In this document: piece by piece, positions 15,704 through 22,959 of the stretch
Position numbering within the stretch: the stretch's first letter is position 1
How the letters are laid out: each line of letters opens with the position of its first letter
Assembly: GCF_003049525.1 (NCBI RefSeq)
Contig: NZ_PYWL01000001.1
Coordinates: forward strand, 1-64,000
Reading direction: 5' to 3'
Length of the DNA: 64,000 nt
DNA from: Lysinibacillus fusiformis
Lineage (GTDB): Bacteria; Bacillota; Bacilli; Bacillales_A; Planococcaceae
Notes under the pieces: model-generated
Seen by the model: the letters and a program-made list of their open reading frames with translations, nothing else
Database searches by the model: none
What the model was told of the DNA's origin: nothing
Position numbers and translations under genes: made by a program

Positions 15704-16133
15704 TCGAAACCACCTCTTCTTTGTTTATATAATGATCTAATGACCCCATAAAAGCTTTCTCTTCAATTTCTTGTAAAAAGAAATTATATTGAATAAAATT
15801 ATTGCCAATTCCTTCAATTACTTCACTAGTTGCTCCAGTACCAAGCAGTAGTAAACCATTTAATAGCGTTATTTCTTTTATTGCTTGTTGAACCTTCAAA
15901 GTCATATTAGACGCCTCAGATAGGCCATTTTTCGGGAAATACTTCACATTAAAACGTGCTGTTATTTTCCATCGACCACCTATTTGTCGGATATGCTCTA
16001 GGCTTAAAAATTGAATTAAAAAAGCAGGCGTATTAAACTCCTGCGGCAAATCATCAATATATTCTTTATATTCCGCTCCGAAAGCTTCATGGAGCTTAAT
16101 AGATAACGCGTTTTGAATATCATAGATTTCCAC
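15675..16133 (-). CDS. xkdJ: XkdJ/YqbJ-like tail protein (DUF6838)
   Basis: 152 aa. MEIYDIQNALSIKLHEAFGA and GGRWKITARFNVKYFPKNGL resemble the tail-terminator-like XkdJ family that lies just before the sheath gene in PBSX. A tail terminator caps the tube when it reaches its set length, and in a headless particle it would form the free upper end. It is the first structural gene left of the 771-bp gap in which all head genes would lie in PBSX. The family call is from position and general resemblance. Confidence 0.7.
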   Translation of the reverse strand: MEIYDIQNALSIKLHEAFGAEYKEYIDDLPQEFNTPAFLIQFLSLEHIRQIGGRWKITARFNVKYFPKNGLSEASNMTLKVQQAIKEITLLNGLLLLGTGATSEVIEGIGNNFIQYNFFLQEIEEKAFMGSLDHYINKEEVVSIGESNSEEG

Positions 16134-16270
16134 GAAAAGCCTCCTTCAACTAATTTAATAAACATATGGTTATAGCATTATATACATACGAATCACTCAC
16201 TTTCAGATTTTGATTGTCGACTCATCAAATGGTTCAAACCTTAACCGTCAATCGCTTATTCTTCTCCAAT

Positions 16271-16306
16271 AAAAAAACGCCTTCCCTATACCGAATAGGA
16301 AAGCGT
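16271..16306 (-). terminator. Strong terminator in the head-module gap
   Basis: A long stem (16277-16289 with 16295-16306, minus strand ACGCTTTCCTAT / ATAGGGAAGGCGT, one bulge) is followed by seven T on the minus strand. It lies about 140 bp before the xkdJ start. Either late transcription starts downstream of it or it is antiterminated. Confidence 0.7.
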
Positions 16307-16503
16307 CATTTCACTTGAATGTTAGCCATTTCTCATAGCTTCCTTTGTAATTGATTGCTTGGAATAGGTGTGATGAGATTTCTGTAGCCGCTCCTCTTGC
16401 CTATTTAGCTCCTACAAATCTTTACTGAAACCACCCCTTTTTTCCCTTTATTTCCATCGAGATAAGATATCTAATCTCTTGAAAAATAAGGATTGGTATT
16501 TTT

Positions 16504-16529
16504 ATGCCTCAAACAGATTTATGAGGCAT
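16504..16529. repeat. Perfect inverted repeat ATGCCTCA/TGAGGCAT
   Basis: 8-bp arms (16504-16511, 16522-16529) around a 10-nt loop, without a T-run. Candidate operator or structural element in the head-module gap. Confidence 0.45.
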
Positions 16530-16625
16530 ATTGATCGGTCGACGGTTTCGCTTCCTGTTCATTTATTATTTTTACCTCGTCGTCCTACTTCCAAGTTTAC
16601 ACTATGAATTACTTAAAATGATATG

Positions 16626-16670
16626 TTTGGAACGTTTGGAACATCTGTCACACTTGGAACATATGGCAAG
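16626..16670. repeat. Array of five 9-bp units, consensus TTTGGAACA
   Basis: Units in exact 9-bp register: TTTGGAACG, TTTGGAACA, TCTGTCACA (degenerate), CTTGGAACA, TATGGCAAG (degenerate). On the transcribed strand the core is GTTCCAA. It lies between the late regulator gene and the structural operon. It may be the binding site of the Xpf-like activator or a leftover packaging site of the lost terminase. Confidence 0.6.
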
Positions 16671-16885
16671 TAAAATGTAATACCTTATTAACCAATCTTC
16701 TACAGTTAGATACTTAAGAACTTCTGGGTCATTCTATTTGTTTTAATATTGCACTTCACTCTCCAGTGGATACTAGTATTAAATAGCTGATACTAAATGT
16801 TCTTCTTGATGGAAACAAAATAACAGCTCTTCATTTCTGTTAGCCCCAGAAAAACTCTCCAACTATTTAAAGATTCACACACAAA

Positions 16886-16908
16886 AAAAGAAGTAACCCA
16901 AAGGTTAC
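16886..16908 (-). terminator. Terminator of the xpf-like gene
   Basis: The stem GGTAAC/GTTACC (16893-16898 with 16903-16908) includes the TAA stop of the gene and is followed on the minus strand by TTCTTTTTTT. Confidence 0.7.
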
Positions 16909-17324
16909 CTCAGCATCATATCTAAAATTCTTTCACGCACACGTTGTACACTAGTATGACTCATATTTAGATTTGCACCAATCCCGCGGAATGACATACC
17001 TTCTAGTAACCAGAAAAGTACTTCCTGTTCGAGGTCGCCAGTTACTTTGCCAGCTAAATTTTGAACTAATAGTAGCTCATCTTTAATCTTGTTCATACGC
17101 TCCTCACGTAAAGCTCTCATTTGAACATGTGCATGAACTGGGTCACTTGTTCTTCCAATAGCTTTTGGCATTGCTGCCTCAAAGCCATACTTTGCTGTAG
17201 ATGCTGTAGCTGTTAATGAATCTAGTTCATCCTTCATTCTCAAGTATTTGCTCATATTATCATTGTATTTTTTAATGGCCTTGTCTAGCTGGTAACGATT
17301 TAGTTTTATTTTCTCTATTATCAA
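16905..17324 (-). CDS. xpf: Xpf-like late-gene activator (sigma region 4-type HTH)
   Basis: 139 aa. The N-terminal ~95 residues are charged helices (RYQLDKAIKKYNDNMSKYLR). The C-terminal part (LEQEVLFWLLEGMSFRGIGA, NLNMSHTSVQRVRERILDMM) is a sigma-70 region-4-like helix-turn-helix as in phage late regulators such as PBSX Xpf. Those proteins switch on the structural operon. The start is TTG 17324, 8 nt after AGGAGGG, overlapping the stop of a tiny upstream frame. It is located where PBSX xpf lies, just before the late genes. It is the only candidate activator in the locus. Confidence 0.75.
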   Translation of the reverse strand: MIIEKIKLNRYQLDKAIKKYNDNMSKYLRMKDELDSLTATASTAKYGFEAAMPKAIGRTSDPVHAHVQMRALREERMNKIKDELLLVQNLAGKVTGDLEQEVLFWLLEGMSFRGIGANLNMSHTSVQRVRERILDMMLR

Positions 17325-17434
17325 AGTTTTGCCCTCCTATGTATCCTTACAATTCTCTCAGCCCTATCATTAAACCACTGACCGTTACAACGGAAGCATT
17401 TACATTGTGCTAAATGAAAATTGTTGCCGCTTAT
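17321..17434 (-). pseudogene. 37-codon Cys-rich frame with ATA at the start position
   Basis: A frame ending SGNNFHLAQCKCFRCNGQWF and NDRAERIVRIHRRAKL* has a good AAAGGAG site, but the codon at the expected start (17432-17434) is ATA. Its stop overlaps the TTG start of the xpf-like gene (TTGA). The C-x-C-x2-C cluster with flanking His suggests a metal-binding mini-protein. Either an ATG has decayed to ATA, leaving a dead gene, or a rare ATA start is used. The coupling with xpf argues that it once was, or still is, translated. Confidence 0.4.
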
Positions 17435-17635
17435 TTTTCTCCTTTTCTTTCCTTGGTCTTTATGTGCTCATCACTCGTTATTAAATCTGTTTTCCAGTTT
17501 GCTTATTAGAATAGTAAGTCTGCCTTCGTACCCTCAATTAGAAATAGTCATTTCAACAATTGGAGCGATGTAATCAGATAGTTAAAAACTGGAAATAGAT
17601 TCATAAATGGTTTTCCATTCGGATTCTTATATACA

Positions 17636-17648
17636 CAACATTTTGTTG
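17636..17648. promoter_or_regulatory. Outlying XRE operator CAACATTTTGTTG
   Basis: A perfect copy of the CAACA-N3-TGTTG palindrome lies 235 bp left of the main array, just 3' of the decayed second XRE frame and about 200 bp before the small Cys-rich frame. It may let the repressor also act as a roadblock on leftward transcription. Confidence 0.55.
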
Positions 17649-17677
17649 TTTTATTACGTAAAAAATTTTGATCAATC

Positions 17678-17818
17678 TCATTTCAAATAGTAAGCAATTG
17701 CTAATGCTACTTCTAATGATGGTGTGCGTACTCCTTATTCAATCATTCCATACTAGCTCTTACTAATAATGATACCAATTGATTCCTCAAGTTTTTCTAC
17801 TACTTTTTTTGTGAGCAG
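17678..17818 (-). pseudogene. Decayed XRE-family regulator
   Basis: The minus-strand frame reads KKVVEKLEESIGIIISKS*Y then GMIE*GVRTPSLEVALAIAY ending YLK*. The segment with IE-x-GVRTPSLEVALAIAYYL is a textbook second half of an XRE helix-turn-helix domain, interrupted by TAG and TAA. No start remains. In PBSX-like loci a second regulator is common at this place, so this is probably the ruin of a Cro-like or accessory repressor gene. Confidence 0.6.
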
Positions 17819-17882
17819 TTATTCAGTTTTCTAGAATTATTAAGTATTAACCGACGATTTGTTGTTTTCAAAATTATACCCC

Positions 17883-17991
17883 CAACATTTTGTTGTCTTT
17901 ATAATACCCAACAAATTGTTGTTAGTCAAATAAAAACTAGACATTTTGTTGTTTTTTGTTTTTAATTAACTAATAACCCAACAAATTGTTG
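17883..17991. promoter_or_regulatory. Operator array for the XRE repressor (four palindromes)
   Basis: CAACATTTTGTTG (17883-17895), CAACAAATTGTTG (17909-17921), AGACATTTTGTTG (17939-17951, two mismatches) and CAACAAATTGTTG (17979-17991). A more degenerate relative lies at 17852-17864. The last site abuts the -10 (TATAAT, 17992-17997) of the xre promoter, so xre is probably autoregulated. The first site abuts a minus-strand TATAAT (17873-17878) for leftward early transcription. Centres are 26, 30 and 40 bp apart. Confidence 0.8.
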
Positions 17992-18026
17992 TATAATAAC
18001 AATACATATTTAAGCGAGGTGTAATC

Positions 18027-18383
18027 ATGTCCAATGTATCGCAAAGGCTTAAAGACTTAAGAAAAGAAGCAAAGTTAACACAAGCAGATGTTGCCAAATT
18101 TTTAAATATTTCGGAAAGTGCGTACGGCTATTATGAACAAGGCCGCAATGAAATTTCCATAGGAAGTGTTCAAAAGTTAGCTGAAAAATACGATGTAAGT
18201 GTAGCGTATATATTATGTGAAACAGATGAAAAACAGCCGTTAGATAAAGAAGAGGCTGCTTTCCAAGCATTTGCGAACGATCCAGAATTGCAGGTCTTTT
18301 ATAAAGAGCTTCCTAAATCAGATGAAGAAACGGTACGTCGTTTACGTGACATTTGGGAAATTATCAAACATGAAAAGAAATAA
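18027..18383 (+). CDS. xre: XRE-family repressor of the tailocin
   Basis: 118 aa. Residues ~6-62 are a canonical HTH_3 domain (LKDLRKEAKLTQADVAKFLN, ISESAYGYYEQGRNEISIGS). The C-terminal ~50 residues are acidic and helical and may be the dimerisation or ImmA-cleavage region. It is transcribed away from the structural operon behind an operator array with the palindrome CAACAAATTGTTG, which it presumably binds. The arrangement with a downstream ImmA-like protease is that of ICEBs1 immR-immA and PBSX xre-xkdA: DNA damage activates the protease, which cleaves the repressor. Confidence 0.88.
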   Translation: MSNVSQRLKDLRKEAKLTQADVAKFLNISESAYGYYEQGRNEISIGSVQKLAEKYDVSVAYILCETDEKQPLDKEEAAFQAFANDPELQVFYKELPKSDEETVRRLRDIWEIIKHEKK

Positions 18384-18478
18384 TATGTATATTTTTAGCC
18401 CTTCTTCCTAGAAGTGGGGTTTTATTGTAAACTAAATAAGAACATACGTTTCACTACATGGAGTTTGGGGATGATTTT

Positions 18479-18979
18479 ATGTCAAATACTACATACACTG
18501 AAGATTATATTGAAAGCCTTTATACAAAAATAGGAATTTTATTACCACATCAGCTAGATGTCAATGAAATTGCTGGCAAGTTAGGCATATTAATATATTT
18601 CTGGGATAATCCCAGCCAAGTTTTGTTTTTAGGTGGAAGAGCTTATATTTTTTTAAATCAAGATCTATCACCTAAACAGCTATGGCAGGATTTTTGCCAT
18701 GAGCTTTGTCATGTTTTATTACATAGTGGTAGCCAGGAAAAAATGCCCTACTCATGGATTGAGTATCAAGAGTGGAAGGCCAATAATTTTATGGTACAAG
18801 CATGTGTACCAACATTTATGCTAAACAACATAACCTTGCCAGGGACTGAGGATAAAGCCATTCAATTAATTCAAGAACTATTCAATGTTGAATGGGATTT
18901 TGCTTATAAAAGATTAGAACAGTATAAAAACAATAAATTTATGCATGAATTAGATGCAAAAGCAGAAAAAATGTACTGA
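18479..18979 (+). CDS. xkdA: ImmA/IrrE-family metallopeptidase (antirepressor)
   Basis: 166 aa from ATG 18479, which is 8 nt after GGGG; an earlier in-frame ATG at 18458 lacks a site. The zinc motif is HELCH (in QDFCHELCHVLLH, about residues 74-86), followed by the third-ligand region EYQEWKANNFMVQACVP. IrrE/ImmA proteases inactivate XRE-type repressors by proteolysis after stress. It lies 95 bp behind xre in one unit, so repressor and its cleaving enzyme are co-expressed. The symbol is by analogy to PBSX. Confidence 0.87.
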   Translation: MSNTTYTEDYIESLYTKIGILLPHQLDVNEIAGKLGILIYFWDNPSQVLFLGGRAYIFLNQDLSPKQLWQDFCHELCHVLLHSGSQEKMPYSWIEYQEWKANNFMVQACVPTFMLNNITLPGTEDKAIQLIQELFNVEWDFAYKRLEQYKNNKFMHELDAKAEKMY

Positions 18980-19037
18980 AAAAATAGATATGATCACTAA
19001 TCATTATATATAGCGAAGTTCTGGAAGCCATATGGAT

Positions 19038-19080
19038 TTATTGGATAGGAAGGCTAAAAATCGGCTTTACCATCCAATAA
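19038..19080. repeat. Inverted repeat TTATTGGAT/ATCCAATAA, right edge of the tailocin locus
   Basis: 9-bp perfect arms (19038-19046, 19072-19080) with an inner GGCT/GGCTTT partial stem and no long T-run. It lies just past the last tailocin gene; it may be a weak terminator or a boundary element. Confidence 0.4.
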
Positions 19081-19276
19081 GTCCCCTCTCCCAATAACTC
19101 CACACATCTCCTCTTAGGACAAATTATTTTTTTTCGAAAGAGTCATAAAAGGTTAAAAGGTACATGGTTCTAATGATTATTTCCTACACAAATTAGGCAT
19201 ACAATTGCTACCAATCGAATAGAAACCTATATAGGGAACATTTTGTTATGGGAAAAATAAAGTGGGGTGTGAAAGG

Positions 19277-20176
19277 ATGCTTAAAGTAAATGATGCAAAA
19301 GAGATGGTACTTGGAATTGTGCAAGATGACCCATTGTTTGTTGCGCTACAGCATACGCCATTAGAGGAGAGCCTCTACAATGATGATTATTTAACGAACA
19401 TCGATGAAACTAATCACTATACAATAGCAGAAATCGCTGGCTGGTTCGATATTACAGATGCCATGCTTCGCTACTATTTAAAGCCGTTTGAGCAGTACAT
19501 TTTCGACAATGCTACACCGAATGAGCATGGAAATATCCGTTTAGACTTACCAGCTATATTAAGGCTAAGAATGATTTTATTATTAAAGGATGAATATCGT
19601 GTGAAGGGTATAAAATTATTGCTTGGTATTGATGATAATGGTCAGCTGTTGAGGCATCAAATTACGGCAACGACTATGGACTCCGGGGATTTATCCAATA
19701 AAATTGATGTTCTTGGGAATGTCCTACAGCAAATGATTCAAACAGGGCTTTTTCAGATTTTGCCGGATGAGAAGCATGGAACATTACAAGTTAACATTAA
19801 TCAGGAATTTCTTGCCGAGAACATTCAACGATTATCCTCCGATTCGGCCCTTCAGTTTGAGGAAATTCAAAAGGAAACCTCGGAATTAAAACAGGAAAAT
19901 GAAAATCTCCAACAACAGATTACCGAGCTACAAGAAAATGGTGTCAAGGAAATTGTACAGAAAATTAGAGAGCGTCATATCGAAAATGAAATCGTTTCTA
20001 CCTTACGTACAGAAGCATTACAGCAATTTTCAATGAATAATCAAGTTAGTTTTTTCAAAAGGATGTTCAGATCCTCTCAAATTGAAATGGAAAAAGAGCA
20101 ATTCGTTTTAAATTATATTTCTACACACTTAGAAGAACGCTTGGAAGTTGCATTAAATGATTATTATGGAAAATAA
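19277..20176 (+). CDS. MerR-like HTH protein with long coiled coil
   Basis: 299 aa from ATG 19277 (behind GGGGTGTGAAAGG; a GTG at 19262 opens the frame). Residues ~45-75 (YTIAEIAGWFDITDAMLRYY, LKPFEQYIF) are a MerR-type winged HTH. Residues ~185-235 are a coiled coil rich in Gln and Glu (EEIQKETSELKQENENLQQQ). The C-terminus is helical. The shape, a DNA-binding head plus coiled coil, recalls chromosome-organising proteins such as RacA as well as MerR-like regulators; I cannot choose. It is monocistronic with its own terminator. Function unknown. Confidence 0.65.
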   Translation: MLKVNDAKEMVLGIVQDDPLFVALQHTPLEESLYNDDYLTNIDETNHYTIAEIAGWFDITDAMLRYYLKPFEQYIFDNATPNEHGNIRLDLPAILRLRMILLLKDEYRVKGIKLLLGIDDNGQLLRHQITATTMDSGDLSNKIDVLGNVLQQMIQTGLFQILPDEKHGTLQVNINQEFLAENIQRLSSDSALQFEEIQKETSELKQENENLQQQITELQENGVKEIVQKIRERHIENEIVSTLRTEALQQFSMNNQVSFFKRMFRSSQIEMEKEQFVLNYISTHLEERLEVALNDYYGK

Positions 20177-20194
20177 TTTTGAATACGCTTAATT

Positions 20195-20240
20195 AGAACA
20201 TGAGGTAGGCGATGTGAATGATGCCAATCATGTTCTTTTT
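20195..20240 (+). terminator. Terminator of the MerR-like gene
   Basis: AGAACATGA (20195-20203) pairs with TCATGTTCT (20228-20236), followed by TTTTC. Confidence 0.6.
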
Positions 20241-20298
20241 CATTTTCCCATTGTTCTATTTCGCATACTTAGCGTTATTCTAGTTTTTATAAGGAGCA

Positions 20299-20335
20299 AA
20301 AATCTACATGGCCCATTCTACGTTATGTAGATTTT
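20299..20335. terminator. Bidirectional terminator after the TetR gene
   Basis: AAAATCTACAT (20299-20309) pairs perfectly with ATGTAGATTTT (20325-20335); T-runs lie on both strands. Confidence 0.65.
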
Positions 20336-20340
20336 TGTGT

Positions 20341-20937
20341 TTAACTGCTAGCTACTACATTCCCTAAAAATCGCATTAACCGAAAATGCATCGTGACCAT
20401 TTCTTCTACCGTTAAATTGTCATTGCCCTTTTCCAACCATTCTTGAATCACTCCTAAAATGGCAGATGCTATAAAGGCTTGTAAGTATTGCTGGAATTCT
20501 GGGTCCTTCACTTCCTCGCGAACTACCGATAATCTGTCCAAAATATGATTGCCAAATATGGTTTTCATCTTTTGTGTAAAGCTAGGGCTTCCCTGTTCAC
20601 CTAATAACATACGATAGGCGGGTGCATGCTCTTTTATGCAGGTGATAACCTTGATGAACGGTTGATAGAGTTGTCCCATTTTCAATGTTTGAAAAGCATC
20701 TACTGGTTGTACATGTTTCACATAGCGTTCTAATTCCATCAACAGTTCCTGCTGCAAATCTTCCATTACTTTATATTTATCTGAGTAATGCAAGTAAAAG
20801 GTTCCTCGATTAATTTGGGCTGTTAGTGCTAAATTTTTTACTGTCACACGTTCAAAGCCCACCTCCTCTACTTGCTGGATCAATGCCGATTTAATGGCTT
20901 GTTTTGTTTCAAAATTCATCTTGTCATGTACGGACAA
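20341..20937 (-). CDS. TetR-family repressor
   Basis: 198 aa from TTG 20937, which is 7 nt after GGAGGG; upstream in-frame codons have no site. Residues ~8-55 form the TetR HTH (KSALIQQVEEVGFERVTVKN, LALTAQINRGTFYLHYSDKY). The C-terminal ligand domain resembles the DhaS-like group (FIKVITCIKEHAPAYRMLLG). It is divergent from an ABC-2 exporter 117 bp away and is very likely its repressor. The inducer is unknown. Confidence 0.85.
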   Translation of the reverse strand: MSVHDKMNFETKQAIKSALIQQVEEVGFERVTVKNLALTAQINRGTFYLHYSDKYKVMEDLQQELLMELERYVKHVQPVDAFQTLKMGQLYQPFIKVITCIKEHAPAYRMLLGEQGSPSFTQKMKTIFGNHILDRLSVVREEVKDPEFQQYLQAFIASAILGVIQEWLEKGNDNLTVEEMVTMHFRLMRFLGNVVASS

Positions 20938-21054
20938 TGTACTTCCCTCCATATACTTAACACATACTGGCAAACTGTTTATTGTATTTGCTCACATGCT
21001 ACCTTAAAATTTTTATCAAATCAACATTGTGTTCAGTGAAGGAGTGAAATTTGT

Positions 21055-21783
21055 ATGGTCGACCATGCCATCTTAATAAAAGACCTTGAAAAAAGTTTCC
21101 AACATAAGAAGGTTATTGCCCCCCTTTCTTTAACGATTCCAAAAGGGCAATTAATGGGTTTACTGGGTCCATCAGGCTGTGGTAAAACAACGTTAATTAA
21201 AATGATAATGGGCATGCTGAAACCTGATAACGGCACTGTTGAAGTATTAAATTTGGTTGTACCCCACCAACAATTATTGAAAGATATCGGCTATATGGCA
21301 CAATCAGATGCTCTTTATACAGATTTAACGGGGGAGGAAAATTTACATTTTTTCGCTAAGCTTTATCCCTTATCGAAAGCCGAAAGAATGGAGCGTGTTG
21401 CCTATGCTGGCAATCTTGTCCGTCTTACCGATGATTTACAACGTAAAGTGGGGAATTATTCAGGCGGAATGAAAAGAAGATTATCGTTAGCGATTGCCCT
21501 TATTCAAGATCCTAAGCTATTGATTTTAGATGAACCAACAGTAGGAATTGATCCTGTCCTCAAAAAAGAAATTTGGCAAGAGCTCCTTCGTTTAAAAGAT
21601 CAAGAACAGAAAACGATTTTAGTAACGACTCATGCAATGGATGAGGCAGAAAGATGTGATCAATTAGCTATGTTAAGAAATGGTCGAATTATTGCACAAG
21701 GTACACCCCAAGCATTAAAGGATCATTACCAAGCAAAGGATTTTGATGAAGTATTTTTAATGGCTGGAGGGGACGTATTATGA
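21055..21783 (+). CDS. ABC exporter ATPase (ABC-2 type)
   Basis: 242 aa. Walker A is GPSGCGKTT (about residues 37-45), the signature is YSGGMKRRLSLAIAL, Walker B is LLILDEPTVGIDP, and the H-loop is TTHAMDEAERC. The DrrA/CcmA-like sequence pairs with the permease starting 4 bp inside it (ATGA). GAAGGAG precedes ATG 21055. Together with the next gene it forms a drug or lipid exporter of ABC-2 type controlled by the divergent TetR gene. The substrate is unknown. Confidence 0.9.
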   Translation: MVDHAILIKDLEKSFQHKKVIAPLSLTIPKGQLMGLLGPSGCGKTTLIKMIMGMLKPDNGTVEVLNLVVPHQQLLKDIGYMAQSDALYTDLTGEENLHFFAKLYPLSKAERMERVAYAGNLVRLTDDLQRKVGNYSGGMKRRLSLAIALIQDPKLLILDEPTVGIDPVLKKEIWQELLRLKDQEQKTILVTTHAMDEAERCDQLAMLRNGRIIAQGTPQALKDHYQAKDFDEVFLMAGGDVL

Positions 21784-22796
21784 GAATGGGTGCAATTGTA
21801 ACAAGAATCATCCAACAGATGAAACGAGATAAACGGACACTTGCATTATTGTTCTTTGCCCCACTGCTCGTACTGTCATTAATGTACTTTATTTTTAATA
21901 GTAACGAAGCTACGATCACACTAGTTGTCTCCGATGCCCCCGCGCCATTAATAGAGAAACTTAAAAATGCGGATTTTTCGATTGTTGTAGACGATCATTT
22001 TACGAAAAAACAACTGCAGGATAAAGAGTATGACGGATGGCTAGAAATAGAGCCAAATAGTAGTAAATTAACTTTATTAAATGATGATCCTTCCCAGTCA
22101 AAAGCTTTAACCATGCAGCTTGCACAAATTTTACAGCCATCACAAGCCGCAATGAGGAGCTTGAAAACAGACTATGTGTATGGTGATGAAGATACTGCCA
22201 TTTTCGATATTTTTAGTCCCATGCTCATTGGCTTCTTTGTCTTTTTCTTTGTCTTTTTAATTACTGGCATTGCCCTGTTAAAGGAACGCACCTCTGGAAC
22301 ATTGGAACGTTTACTCGCCACACCGATTAAACGTTCAGAAATTGTAGCAGGTTATATGGTCGGCTATGGTCTATTTGCCTTTCTACAAACGATTATTATC
22401 GTGTTGTTTGGTATTTATGTACTAGATATTGTTCATGTAGGCTCTATCTGGCTTGTTTTACTCATTAATATGGTAGTCGCTCTTGTGTCCTTATCATTGG
22501 GTGCGCTATTATCAAGCTTTGCCGCTTCCGAATTTCAAATGATGCAATTTATACCATTAATTATTGTTCCACAAGTATTCTTTTCGGGCATTTTCCCACT
22601 TGATAGTATGGCTGAATGGCTTCAAAGTATGGGCAGAATCATGCCCCTTTACTATGCAGCAGACGCATTGAATGGCGTTATGTATAAAGGGTATGCCTTC
22701 CTGGATATTATCCTGAATCTCAGCATACTTGCTTGTTTCGCCATTGTTTTCATCACTTTAAATATTATTAGTTTAAAAAAATATCGCTCGTTATAA
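21780..22796 (+). CDS. ABC-2 type exporter permease
   Basis: 338 aa. One N-terminal helix (LALLFFAPLLVLSLMYFIF) is followed by an extracytoplasmic domain of ~130 residues and then five helices from about residue 145 (MLIGFFVFFFVFLITGIALL and onwards). The ERTSGTLERLLATPIKRSEI loop is the hallmark of the YhgE/DrrB-like ABC-2 permeases. The start overlaps the ATPase stop. A clear terminator follows. Confidence 0.9.
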   Translation: MRMGAIVTRIIQQMKRDKRTLALLFFAPLLVLSLMYFIFNSNEATITLVVSDAPAPLIEKLKNADFSIVVDDHFTKKQLQDKEYDGWLEIEPNSSKLTLLNDDPSQSKALTMQLAQILQPSQAAMRSLKTDYVYGDEDTAIFDIFSPMLIGFFVFFFVFLITGIALLKERTSGTLERLLATPIKRSEIVAGYMVGYGLFAFLQTIIIVLFGIYVLDIVHVGSIWLVLLINMVVALVSLSLGALLSSFAASEFQMMQFIPLIIVPQVFFSGIFPLDSMAEWLQSMGRIMPLYYAADALNGVMYKGYAFLDIILNLSILACFAIVFITLNIISLKKYRSL

Positions 22797-22807
22797 TAAA
22801 ACGTTAA

Positions 22808-22838
22808 AAGTTCTGCTCCATTCGGCAGAACTTTTTTT
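22808..22838 (+). terminator. Terminator of the ABC-2 exporter operon
   Basis: AAGTTCTGC (22808-22816) pairs with GCAGAACTT (22825-22833), then a T-run. Confidence 0.8.
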
Positions 22839-22959
22839 ATTGCGGGTATGATAATATCTAAATATAGGGAATTTATCCAATTTCATTGAAGTGAAAGACC
22901 AAATTTCTTTATAATAATTTTATAGTCGAGATTTATCTAAAGAATAAAGGTGAGTGAAG

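Larger units (their letters stand above)
16134..16904. other. 771-bp gene-free gap where PBSX carries terminase and head genes
   Basis: No convincing gene on either strand. It holds a minus-strand terminator (16271-16306), a perfect 8-bp inverted repeat (16504-16529), a 9-bp tandem repeat array (16626-16670) and the xpf terminator. A vestigial frame MANIQVK* with a GGAAG upstream on the minus strand lies next to the terminator and could be the stump of a lost gene. The gap must also contain the late promoter, because the structural operon begins at 16133. Confidence 0.6.
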
